DNA of 22,043 nucleotides from HLUCCA09 sp038757905 (GTDB lineage: Bacteria > Pseudomonadota > Alphaproteobacteria > Rhodobacterales > Rhodobacteraceae): NCBI GenBank assembly GCA_038757905.1, contig JBCDGG010000090.1, forward strand, positions 1 through 22,043, in the 5' to 3' direction. Of this stretch, positions 6,976-14,884 are shown piece after piece. A program made the translations under genes and the position numbers. The notes under the pieces are model-generated. The model saw only the letters and a program-made list of their open reading frames with translations. It made no database searches and was not told the origin of the DNA. Position 1 is the stretch's first letter, and each line of letters begins with the position of its first letter.

Positions 6976-8805
6976 ATGAGCACTGAGGGAACCGGGGCCT
7001 ACCAGGTCCTTGCCCGCAAATACCGCCCGCTCACCTTTGCCGATCTCGTGGGGCAGGAGGCGATGGTCCGAACGCTGAAGAACGCGTTCTCGGCCGATCG
7101 GATCGCGCAGGCCTTCATCCTCACCGGCATTCGTGGCACCGGCAAGACCACGACGGCCCGCATCGTGGCCAAGGGCATGAATTGCGAAGGGCCTGACGGG
7201 CAGGGCGGGCCGACGACGGAGCCCTGCGGCGTCTGCCGGCATTGCACCGCGATCGCAGAGGGGCGCCACACCGATGTGCTGGAAATGGACGCCGCCTCCA
7301 ACACCGGGATCGACGATATCCGGTCGCAGGTGATCGACAGCGTCGCCTACGCGCCCGGATCGGCGCGCTACAAGGTCTACATCATCGACGAAGTGCACAT
7401 GCTCTCGCGCTCGGCCTTCAACGCGCTGCTGAAGACGCTGGAAGAGCCGCCGCGCCATGCGAAGTTCATTTTTGCGACGACGGAGATCCGCAAGGTCCCT
7501 GTCACGGTTCTGTCCCGATGCCAGCGCTTCGATCTGCGCCGTATCGAGCCGGAGGATATGGTCGCCCTGATGCGCCGGATTGCCGAGGCGGAGGGGGCGG
7601 CGATCTCCGACGGGGCGCTGGCGCTTCTGGCCCGTGCCTCGGAAGGCTCCGCGCGTGACGCCACGTCGCTGCTCGACCAGTCGCTCGCGCAGCACTCCGC
7701 CACCGAACGCGCGGCCGAGGTCACGGCAGATGACGTACGCGCCATGCTCGGTCTGGCCGACCGGGGCCGCATCCTCGATCTGTTCGATCTGGTTTTGCGA
7801 GGGGATGCGGCCGGCGCGCTGACCGAGTTGTCCGGCCAGTATGCCGACGGTGCCGACCCGCTCGTGGTACTGCGCGATCTCGCGGAGGTCTGCCATTGGG
7901 TCTCCGTCACGAAGATCACACCGGAAGCGGCGGAGGACCCGACCGTGTCGCCCGACGAGCGCGACCGCGGGCGTGCCATGGCGCAGGCGATTCCGATGCG
8001 GGTCCTCAGCCGGATGTGGCAGATGCTGCTGAAAGCCCTCGAGGAGGTGGCGCAGGCCCCCAACGCGATGATGGCGGCGGAAATGGCGTTGATCCGGCTG
8101 ACCCATGTGGCCGATCTGCCCCCACCGGAAGAGCTTGTGCGGCAACTGACGGATGCGGGCGCAAGTGCGACGCCTCCGGGCGGCACCGCGGCCCCTTCCC
8201 CCGCCGGCGCCCCGGCAGGGCCCCATGGGCGGGCGCCCGAGGCCACGCAAGCTGGGGCCCGGTCCGCCGCCGTATCCCCTCCAGCGGCACCGCCGCCTTC
8301 GGCCCCGCGGGGCACGCAGGCCGGCGCCGGCTCGCTCGCCGTGGCACAGCCGTCGCCCGCCGAAGCGCTGGCCCGCTTCGCCAGGTTCGAGGACGTCGTC
8401 GAACTCATACGGGCCCATCGCGATGTGAAACTGCTTGTCGAGGTGGAGACCGGCGTCCGTCTCGCCCGCTATCAGCCCGGCCGGATCGAGTTCGAGCCCG
8501 CCCCGGGCAGCGCGGCCGATCTCGCCGCCCGTCTGGGCGGGCGCCTGCAATCCTGGACGGGCGCGCGCTGGGCGGTGACGGTCGTCGGAGAGGGCGGCGC
8601 CCCGACGATTGCAGAAGCGCAAGACGCCGACCGCGCGGCGATGGAAGCGACGGCGCGCAGCCATCCGCTGGTCCAGGCCGTGTTCGAGGCTTTTCCGAAC
8701 GCCCGTATCGCGGAGATCCGGTCGCGCGAGGAGATCCTGAGCGAAGCGGCCGCCGAGGCTCTGCCCGAGGTAGACGACGAATGGGATCCCTTCGAAGCGG
8801 ACTGA
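6976..8805 (+). CDS. dnaX: DNA polymerase III subunit gamma/tau
   Basis: A 609-residue AAA+ ATPase of the clamp loader, which loads the beta clamp and links polymerase cores at the replication fork. The Walker A motif is GIRGTGKT (51-58). Four zinc-binding Cys lie at 70, 84, 87 and 90. The Walker B motif IIDEVHML is at 136-143, sensor 1 FATTE at 166-170 and the arginine-finger motif SRC at 180-182. A Pro/Ala/Gly-rich linker (about 390-460) contains an imperfect repeat, TQAGARSAAV and TQAGAGSLAV. It is followed by a C-terminal tau-like domain ending in DEWDPFEAD. GAGGA lies 6 nt before the ATG. No A-rich slippery site was seen, so a programmed-frameshift gamma form is not indicated. The usual alphaproteobacterial followers ybaB and recR are not downstream. 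Confidence 0.97.
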   Translation: MSTEGTGAYQVLARKYRPLTFADLVGQEAMVRTLKNAFSADRIAQAFILTGIRGTGKTTTARIVAKGMNCEGPDGQGGPTTEPCGVCRHCTAIAEGRHTDVLEMDAASNTGIDDIRSQVIDSVAYAPGSARYKVYIIDEVHMLSRSAFNALLKTLEEPPRHAKFIFATTEIRKVPVTVLSRCQRFDLRRIEPEDMVALMRRIAEAEGAAISDGALALLARASEGSARDATSLLDQSLAQHSATERAAEVTADDVRAMLGLADRGRILDLFDLVLRGDAAGALTELSGQYADGADPLVVLRDLAEVCHWVSVTKITPEAAEDPTVSPDERDRGRAMAQAIPMRVLSRMWQMLLKALEEVAQAPNAMMAAEMALIRLTHVADLPPPEELVRQLTDAGASATPPGGTAAPSPAGAPAGPHGRAPEATQAGARSAAVSPPAAPPPSAPRGTQAGAGSLAVAQPSPAEALARFARFEDVVELIRAHRDVKLLVEVETGVRLARYQPGRIEFEPAPGSAADLAARLGGRLQSWTGARWAVTVVGEGGAPTIAEAQDADRAAMEATARSHPLVQAVFEAFPNARIAEIRSREEILSEAAAEALPEVDDEWDPFEAD

Positions 8806-8888
8806 ACGCCCCGATCCGTTCAGTGGCCATCCCCGGCTAGCGCACGGCCTCGTCTGACGGCCACGCCAGCCGGTTCGGGCTTTGTAGG

Positions 8889-8907
8889 CGGCCCCATCAG
8901 AGGGCCG
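8889..8907. terminator. Hairpin between convergent dnaX and the lipid-transport operon
   Basis: A 6-bp perfect stem CGGCCC / GGGCCG with a 7-nt loop lies in the 119-bp gap between the dnaX stop and the end of the minus-strand operon. It lacks a T-run. A second, weaker AGCC/GGCT stem followed by TTTG occurs just before it on the plus strand. Both are placed where transcripts from either side should end. Confidence 0.3.
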
Positions 8908-8924
8908 GGCCTGGTCGCGCGGGC

Positions 8925-9548
8925 TTAGCGCGCGGCCCCGACGACCCAGGGCGCAAGCTCTTCCAGCAGCGCCGCAGACGCCGTCGCATATCCGGCGATG
9001 ATCGCCTCGCTGGACGTGTCGGGCACCGTAGCGGCCTGCCGGAAAGTGCGGCGCGCCAAGACGGCGGCGTCGGCCTCGCGGACCAGACGCGCCACGAGCG
9101 TGACCTCCACCACGGCCGTGTCGCCCGCAGGCTCCACCACCGCGCCGAAGTCGATCAGCGTCGAGACGAGCGCGATGTCTCCCGACGCCCCGAGCGGACG
9201 CCGCCCGACGAAACCGAAAGCATCGGTCCGCAGAAACGTCTCGACCATCGCACCCTGAAGCATCAGTGGCGCGGCCGCGCTCCAGCGCGCGTCCGGCAGA
9301 TACGCCACCTGCGTACCGCCCGTCCGGACAACGATGCGGTCGGTGTCGATGGCGCCGCTCGCGGTGGGGATCTCGACGACGAGTTCGGTGCCGCGTGCCG
9401 ACCCGGCCGTGGGCAGACCCGACGGGGCGCGGATCTCGTGCACGTCGAGCGTGGCGGCGGCGCGGTCCAGCGCCGCAATCGCAGAGCACCCGGCGAGGGA
9501 AAGGCAGGTCAGAAGCAGAAGCAGGCTGGAGCGCATGGTCGGTCTCAT
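8925..9548 (-). CDS. ABC-type transport auxiliary lipoprotein (PqiC/YmbA-like)
   Basis: A 207-residue exported lipoprotein with a short basic N-terminus, a run of Leu, and the lipobox LSLAGC with the acylated Cys at residue 21. The body has the family's pattern: a beta-rich domain with IVVRTGGTQVAYLPDARWS, then an SxxAPLMLQ-like segment, a hydrophobic strand IALVSTLIDFGAVV and VEVTLVARLVR. In Mce/Pqi-type systems such lipoproteins sit at the outer membrane and contact the MCE tube. Its ATG overlaps the stop of the MCE gene by 4 nt (ATGA), so translation is coupled. It is the last gene of the four-gene operon. A second Met (start at 9536) is a possible alternative start that keeps the signal peptide. 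Confidence 0.88.
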   Translation of the reverse strand: MRPTMRSSLLLLLTCLSLAGCSAIAALDRAAATLDVHEIRAPSGLPTAGSARGTELVVEIPTASGAIDTDRIVVRTGGTQVAYLPDARWSAAAPLMLQGAMVETFLRTDAFGFVGRRPLGASGDIALVSTLIDFGAVVEPAGDTAVVEVTLVARLVREADAAVLARRTFRQAATVPDTSSEAIIAGYATASAALLEELAPWVVGAAR

Positions 9549-11284
9549 CGTCTGAACGCCGGTGCGTCCTGTCCCAGAAAGTATCGCGCGGGGTCGCGTT
9601 CGATCTGCCGCACCAGCCGGTCGAGGTTCGACACCAGCGTGCGGGTCTCCTGCGCCAGACGTGTATACTGCGGCAGGCCCTGCGCCGCGAAGCTGCGCAG
9701 TGGCGGGCCCAGTTGCCCCGCCGTCTCCTCGACCTCGCCGAAGGCGGCATTGGCGCGGGCCGCGGTTTCGCGCAGATCCGTGGCGATGGCCGGAACGCTC
9801 TCGCTGACGGCGGCGATTGCCGTCTGCAACTGATCGAACGTGTCCTGAAAGTCGGCCACGAGCGCACCGACTTCGTCGTCGAGCACCCGATCGGCCGACG
9901 AAAACGCCTCCTCCGCGGCAAGAAGCGCGGCGTCGCCGGTCTCCAGCGCGCCGTTCAAGCGCTCCAGCGTTTCGTTGGCGTTCTCAAAGGTAACCGTAAC
10001 GGTGCGCAGCGTCTCGGTGGCCTCGGCCGAGATCGTATCGACCCGGCCGGCCGCGGCGGACAGGTCTGTCCCGACGCTCTCGACCGTTGCCGCCGCCGTG
10101 CTTGCGGCGCCGCGCAGATCCTCGATGATCGCGGGCAGGTCCTCCTCGGCGACGGCCAGCGCCGCGACGGCCACGGCATCGGCGTTGGCGATGAGATCGC
10201 GCGCACCGGCAACAAGAGCGGCGCCATCGCCGGTGAGCAGCGTGTCCACGCTCGCGGCGGCCGTCTCGACCGTTGCCGCGGCCCCCGTCACTTCCGCCAG
10301 CGCGGTGTTGGCGGCCGCGATCGTCGCCTCCGCGTCGCGCAGGCGCGCACTGGCCAAGGCCCCCGTTTCACGAAACTCCGCCAGCGTCGCGCGCGTGTCC
10401 GCTCCGACCCGGTCCACCTCCTGCCGCAGCGCGTCGAGCGTTTCGCCAAAGGCGTCGGTCAACTCCGGCAACTCGCTTTCGATGAACCCGTCCGCGCTCT
10501 CAAGGGCGCCCTGCGCGCTGGCCAACGCGGCATCGCCCGCGTCAAGGGTCGTGTCCAGCCGGCGAGCAAGGTCCGTGATCTGCTCGAAGGCGGTGTCGGC
10601 GGAAAGCAGCGTGGTGGTTGCGGCCGCCTCGATCTCGTCCAGCCGCGAGGTGAAGGCGGCGATATCCTCCGCCGCGCCGGAGATCGACAGCGTGACATCG
10701 GAAAAGTCCTGCAGAGCGTTGTCGAGGTTGCTCGACGAGACGGCGAGGTTTTCGAGAATGACGCGCACTTGGGCCTGGGTCTCGGCGCCGACCAGCTCCG
10801 ACAGGTTGCGGCTGAGGGTTAGGAACTCCTCCAGCAGATCCGGAACGTTCTCGGTCAGCGACTGGAACGAAGAGGGACCCGACGGGATCTCGGGAACGGG
10901 GTCATCCGAGATGGAAGCGATCAATGGCTCTCGCGGGTCGCCCGAGGTGATTGCCACATAGGAGATCCCGGTGACGCCCAGCGTCTCGATAGAGGCAATG
11001 CTCGACGTCCGAACCGGAATATCGGCCTGGATCTCAAGCCGCACGCGCACCTGCCCTGTCTGGTTGGGGTCGAGTTCGACCTCGACGACCTGACCGACGG
11101 TTAGGCCGCTGAAGCGCACCTCGGATGCTGTCGATAGGCCCGAGACGGAGCCGAAGAGCACGTCGTAATAGTCGAACTGACGGTCGAGTTCGACGCTCAT
11201 GAACCACAACACGAAGCCCAACAGCCCCGTGAACCCGGCCACCGTGAAGACGCCGATCAACAGATAGTTGGCACGCGTTTCCAT
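9545..11284 (-). CDS. MCE-family lipid-transport protein (MlaD-like) with long helical tail
   Basis: A 579-residue protein with an N-terminal membrane anchor (about 8-28, LIGVFTVAGFTGLLGFVLWF) and one MCE domain (about 37-115, including VSGLSTASEVRFSGLTVGQV and SSIASIETLGVTGISYV). A very long Ala/Thr/Asp/Glu-rich helical region follows (about 140-540), ending in RDPARYFLGQDAPAFRR. MCE proteins form hexameric rings in the periplasm that carry lipids, and the tail could form a coiled-coil needle or bridge. The E. coli MlaD is only about 180 residues, so the tail is an extension of roughly 400 residues. The gene lies 3 nt after the ATPase gene and overlaps the lipoprotein gene. The substrate (phospholipid, sterol or other) cannot be read from the sequence. 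Confidence 0.9.
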   Translation of the reverse strand: METRANYLLIGVFTVAGFTGLLGFVLWFMSVELDRQFDYYDVLFGSVSGLSTASEVRFSGLTVGQVVEVELDPNQTGQVRVRLEIQADIPVRTSSIASIETLGVTGISYVAITSGDPREPLIASISDDPVPEIPSGPSSFQSLTENVPDLLEEFLTLSRNLSELVGAETQAQVRVILENLAVSSSNLDNALQDFSDVTLSISGAAEDIAAFTSRLDEIEAAATTTLLSADTAFEQITDLARRLDTTLDAGDAALASAQGALESADGFIESELPELTDAFGETLDALRQEVDRVGADTRATLAEFRETGALASARLRDAEATIAAANTALAEVTGAAATVETAAASVDTLLTGDGAALVAGARDLIANADAVAVAALAVAEEDLPAIIEDLRGAASTAAATVESVGTDLSAAAGRVDTISAEATETLRTVTVTFENANETLERLNGALETGDAALLAAEEAFSSADRVLDDEVGALVADFQDTFDQLQTAIAAVSESVPAIATDLRETAARANAAFGEVEETAGQLGPPLRSFAAQGLPQYTRLAQETRTLVSNLDRLVRQIERDPARYFLGQDAPAFRR

Positions 11285-11287
11285 CGG

Positions 11288-12091
11288 TTAGCGTTGTCCT
11301 TCCCTGCCTTGGGGCGATTCCGGCTCCGTTCCGGGATCTCTTGCTGCTCGGGCCCGCGGGCCACAAAAATACTCCCGAACCCAGGGATGGTCGATTTCCG
11401 GCATGGCGTCGAGGGGGCCCGTCGCCAGAACGCGCTTCTCGGCAAGAACGGCCACCCTGTCGCACGCGGCGTAGAGCGTATCGAGGTCGTGGGTGACCAG
11501 AAACACCGTCAGGCCGAGGGCGCGGGACAGATCGCGGATCAGTTCGTCGAACGCGGCCGCGCCGATCGGGTCGAGCCCGGCGGTCGGCTCGTCGAGAAAC
11601 ACGATCTCGGGGTCGCGCGCGAGGGCGCGCGCCAGGCCGGCCCGCTTGCGCATGCCGCCGGACAGCTCCGCGGGATACTTCTCGCCGGCGTTCCAGGGCA
11701 GGCCGGACAGAGCGATCTTGAACTGCGCGAGGCCCGCGCGGGTTCCCGGGTCCAGATCTGCGGCGCGCGCCAGGGGCACTTCGACGTTCTCGCGCACGGT
11801 CAGCGAGGAAAACAGCGCGCCATCCTGGAACATGACGCCGATCCGAGGTGCGATCGCCTCTTTCTCCGCCTCGCTGGCGGACACCATCTCCGTTCCGAGC
11901 ATCTGTATCGAGCCGGCCGAGGGATGCATGAGCCCGGCGATGCACCGCAACAGCACCGACTTGCCGGTGCCGGAGCCGCCGACGACGCCGAGGATCTCGC
12001 CCCGGCGAACGTCCAGGTCGAGGCCGTCATGCACGACGTGGCGCCCGAACTGGTTCCGCAGCCCCCGCACCCGGATGACGACCTCGTCCAT
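11288..12091 (-). CDS. ABC transporter ATPase, MlaF-like
   Basis: A 267-residue ABC ATPase that powers the lipid transporter formed with the neighbouring permease and MCE protein. Walker A is GGSGTGKS (38-45), the Q-loop MFQDGALFSSLTV (87-99), the signature LSGGMRKR (143-150), Walker B IVFLDEPTAGLDP (163-175) and the switch His201 in VTHDL. GMRKR after LSG and FQDGALFSSLTV are typical of the MlaF/Ttg2A branch. The start was set at 12091 rather than 12133 because the family N-terminus (MDEVVIRVRGL) begins there. It lies 1 nt after the permease stop, which fits translational coupling. Confidence 0.94.
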   Translation of the reverse strand: MDEVVIRVRGLRNQFGRHVVHDGLDLDVRRGEILGVVGGSGTGKSVLLRCIAGLMHPSAGSIQMLGTEMVSASEAEKEAIAPRIGVMFQDGALFSSLTVRENVEVPLARAADLDPGTRAGLAQFKIALSGLPWNAGEKYPAELSGGMRKRAGLARALARDPEIVFLDEPTAGLDPIGAAAFDELIRDLSRALGLTVFLVTHDLDTLYAACDRVAVLAEKRVLATGPLDAMPEIDHPWVREYFCGPRARAARDPGTEPESPQGREGQR

Positions 12092-12092
12092 C

Positions 12093-13229
12093 CTACAGCC
12101 CAACCTGCTGAAAGAAGATGGAAAACAGGGCATCGGCCAGGATCACCGAGAAGATCGCGGCCACAACGGCGGCCGAGGTCATGCGCCCGAGCGATTCCGC
12201 GGTGCTGCCCACGCGCAGGCCGGCCTCGCACCCGATCACGCCGATCAGTATCGCAAAGACAGGCGCCTTCACGAGACCCACGGTCACGTTGGACACCGCC
12301 GTGCCCTCGATCAGGCGAATGATGAACCGCGCAGGCGAAATGCCAAGCTCGAGCCACGCCATCAGGCCGCCGCCGATGAGGCCGGCCACATTGGCGATCA
12401 GGCCGAGGATCGGGAGCATCAGCACAAGCGCCAGAATGCGCGGCACGATCAGCGCATGGCCGGGGTCGATGCCGAGCGTCTGCATCGCGTCGATCTCTTG
12501 GCGCATCTTCATGGACCCGATCGCCGCGGTGAAGGCCGATGCGGTCCGCCCCGCGACGACGATCGCGGTCAGCAGGATGCCAAGCTCGCGCAGGATCGAA
12601 ATCGCGATCAGGTCGACCACGAAAATCTCCGCGCCAAATTGCTGGAGCTGCGCCGCCCCTTGGAAGGCGAGCACGACGCCGATCAGGAACGCCATCAGAG
12701 CGACGATGGGGACGGCCCGCAGGCCGACATCCTCGCAGTGCGAGATGAGGGCGGTGAAGCGGAACTCTCGCGGGCGCACCACGGATTGTGCGAGGCGGGT
12801 CACGAAGAGGCCTAGCACGCTCATGAACATCCCCGCAGACGCCACGCCGCCCGCCACCGACCCACCGACATGGGTGAGCCACGGCACGAGGCCGCGTGGC
12901 TTGGGCGGCTCGATCTCGGGCACGGGCATGGCCTCGGCCACGGTGTCGAGAATGCGCGCGACCGCCCCGGTGGCTCCGGCGATCTCGAATGTCCCGCCAG
13001 CGGTTTCGATGCGGGTCTTGGCCTGGACGATGGCCCAGGCGATGCTGGTGTCGATCCGGTCGGCCTCCGTCAGGTCCACTTCGGCCGGGGCCGCAGCCGT
13101 CCATGCCCTCAGGTGCTCCTGCAACGCCGGCAGATCGGGCAGCGCGGACGTGCCACGCAGTGCAATCGCTTGGCGTGGATGGCCGTCTGTCAACCGATCT
13201 GCGCGTTCGGGCCCGGAGAGCGTTGTCAT
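12093..13229 (-). CDS. MlaE-family ABC permease with fused N-terminal STAS domain
   Basis: A 378-residue inner-membrane permease of the Mce/Mla transporter. Residues about 20-100 look like a STAS domain (IALRGTSALPDL and the loop VDLTEADRIDTSIAW), the part that is a separate MlaB protein in E. coli. Residues about 120-375 are the MlaE domain with several membrane helices and the hallmark segment VAGRTASAFTAAIGSMKMRQ, then EIDAMQTLGIDP. The start at 13229 (MTTLSGPERA) is chosen over longer in-frame starts because the sequence upstream is Arg/Pro-rich and not conserved-looking. An ATG three codons earlier (13238) is equally possible, as neither has a strong ribosome site. It is the first gene of the four-gene operon. 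Confidence 0.9.
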   Translation of the reverse strand: MTTLSGPERADRLTDGHPRQAIALRGTSALPDLPALQEHLRAWTAAAPAEVDLTEADRIDTSIAWAIVQAKTRIETAGGTFEIAGATGAVARILDTVAEAMPVPEIEPPKPRGLVPWLTHVGGSVAGGVASAGMFMSVLGLFVTRLAQSVVRPREFRFTALISHCEDVGLRAVPIVALMAFLIGVVLAFQGAAQLQQFGAEIFVVDLIAISILRELGILLTAIVVAGRTASAFTAAIGSMKMRQEIDAMQTLGIDPGHALIVPRILALVLMLPILGLIANVAGLIGGGLMAWLELGISPARFIIRLIEGTAVSNVTVGLVKAPVFAILIGVIGCEAGLRVGSTAESLGRMTSAAVVAAIFSVILADALFSIFFQQVGL

Positions 13230-13516
13230 GGCCGCCATGTATGCACGCCGCCGCGGACAGGGAAAGGCAGAGAGACCGGGCGCGGGCATTGGCGCCAGGC
13301 CACGCGCCTCGGGGGCCGCCTCTGCCAAACGGCGCCTGCTCCAGATCGCCCTCGGCTGTGGCCGGATACAACGCCTGCGGCCCGTCGCATGGCGGCGCGG
13401 GATACGGGCTGTCACGGCAGAATGCCCGCTCCGCTCCGGATGGTTCGCGGCGACGGCTCCGCGCACCTCATGGGAATGGGGTTGCAAGCGGCCCCGTTGC
13501 GCGGCTTCATCGGGGT
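13230..13516. promoter_or_regulatory. Divergent gap between the lipid-transport operon and the cytochrome gene
   Basis: These 287 bp separate two divergent transcripts and should contain both promoters. I saw no clear hexamer pair, operator palindrome or RNA gene. The Arg/Pro-rich readings in both directions look non-coding. Confidence 0.3.
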
Positions 13517-14872
13517 ATGGCTTCTGTCGCGCGCTATACCAAAGCCCTGTCAGGAACGCTGTGCGCCCTTCTGATTGCCGTGGGGCCACCCGCGGAAGCG
13601 GGGCAAAGCGGCCTCCCCGCTCCCGTGACGGAGGCGGACTTTCCCGAGCATTCATCCGAAGAAGTGAAGCTGGGGCAACTTCTGTTCTACGACGCTATTC
13701 TTTCCGGCAACCGCAACATTGCGTGCGCGACTTGCCATCATCCGCGCTTCGCCACGTCCGACGGACTGTCGCTCGGCCTCGGCGAGGGCGCCACCGGGCT
13801 CGGCCCGGAGCGGCGCGCCTTAGCCGACAACGCGCCCGAGCAGCGCATCCCGCGCAACTCTCCCGCCCTGTTCAATCTCGGCGCGCGGGAGTTCACGGTG
13901 ATGTTCCATGACGGCCGGATCGAGGCGGATCCAAGCCGGCCGTCCGGTCTGCGCACGCCGCTGGAAGAGGAGATGGTGCGCGGCTTCGACGGTATCCTCT
14001 CGGCTCAGACGATGTTTCCCGTCCTCTCGCCCGATGAAATGGCCGGCCATTATCAGGAGAACGAGATCGCCAAGGCCGTGCGTCAGGGCCTGCTCACGGG
14101 CGAGAGTGGGGCTTGGGGGCTGATCTCGGCCCGTGTCGCCGCCATTCCCGCCTATGCGGACAGGTTCGCGGCGGTCTATCCCGAGATTGCGGAGGGGCGC
14201 GAGATCGCCTTCACCGACATCTCCAATGCGATTGCCGCCTTCATCGACGTGGAGTGGCGCTCGATCGACAGCCCGTTCGATGCCTATCTGAGGAGCGAAG
14301 GCACCCTCGACCCTGCGGCGATGCGGGGGATGTCGCTGTTCTACGGCGCGGCCGGGTGCGTTTCGTGCCATTCCGGCCCGTTCCAGACCGACCACGGGTT
14401 TCACGCGATGGGCCAGCCGCAGCTCGGCCCGGGCAAGGCCGAACGGTTCGAGAGTCACCAGCGCGATGTCGGGCGCATGCGGGTGACAGGCCGGCTGGAG
14501 GATGCCTATGCCTTCCGCACGCCATCGCTCAGGAACGTGACCCGTACCGGGCCCTGGGGGCATGCCGGCGCGTATTCCGATCTGGCGGACTTCCTGCGCC
14601 ACCACGGCGACCCCGTCGCCGGTCTGGCGGCCTATGCGCCGCAGGCGGTGCTGCCCGACCTGCAGGACACGAAGCCGGATTGGGCGATCCTGACGACGCC
14701 ATCGGAACTGGACGAGATCTCGGCAGCCGTCACCCGGCATGCGCCGCCCCTGTCCGAGGCGGAGATCGGCGACATCATCGCATTTCTTGAGAGCCTGACG
14801 GACCCTGCCGCGCTCGACGGCCGCCTGGGCATTCCCGACGACGTGCCGAGCGGGTTGCCGGTCGAACACTAG
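13517..14872 (+). CDS. Di-heme cytochrome c peroxidase / MauG-family protein
   Basis: A 451-residue exported protein with an N-terminal signal peptide (about 1-28, ending near PAEAGQ) and two heme-c motifs, CATCH (70-74) and CVSCH (281-285). Family segments are RNSPALFNLGAREF, MFHDGRIE, YAFRTPSLRNV and GPWGHAGAY before the C-terminal helix. Such proteins act in the periplasm. Classical members reduce H2O2, while MauG and MbnH relatives use high-valent hemes to modify a partner protein. Where classical peroxidases have Met in a YMHDG motif, this protein reads WGHAG, so it belongs to a divergent branch. The ATG at 13517 is chosen because it gives the signal peptide, but the ribosome site is weak. 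The gene ends 12 bp from the convergent CRTAC1 gene. Confidence 0.88.
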   Translation: MASVARYTKALSGTLCALLIAVGPPAEAGQSGLPAPVTEADFPEHSSEEVKLGQLLFYDAILSGNRNIACATCHHPRFATSDGLSLGLGEGATGLGPERRALADNAPEQRIPRNSPALFNLGAREFTVMFHDGRIEADPSRPSGLRTPLEEEMVRGFDGILSAQTMFPVLSPDEMAGHYQENEIAKAVRQGLLTGESGAWGLISARVAAIPAYADRFAAVYPEIAEGREIAFTDISNAIAAFIDVEWRSIDSPFDAYLRSEGTLDPAAMRGMSLFYGAAGCVSCHSGPFQTDHGFHAMGQPQLGPGKAERFESHQRDVGRMRVTGRLEDAYAFRTPSLRNVTRTGPWGHAGAYSDLADFLRHHGDPVAGLAAYAPQAVLPDLQDTKPDWAILTTPSELDEISAAVTRHAPPLSEAEIGDIIAFLESLTDPAALDGRLGIPDDVPSGLPVEH

Positions 14873-14884
14873 CCCGCCGCCGGA

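Noticed and set aside
7000..8805. Programmed frameshift in dnaX producing a short gamma subunit
   Set aside because: No A-rich slippery heptamer was seen in the reading frame, and the ORF is open to the tau-type C-terminus.
6943..9921. Very long minus-strand open frame opposite dnaX and running into the MCE gene (992 codons)
   Set aside because: It overlaps dnaX and is out of frame with the lipoprotein and MCE genes. The sequence is low-complexity and Arg-rich, so it is a shadow frame.
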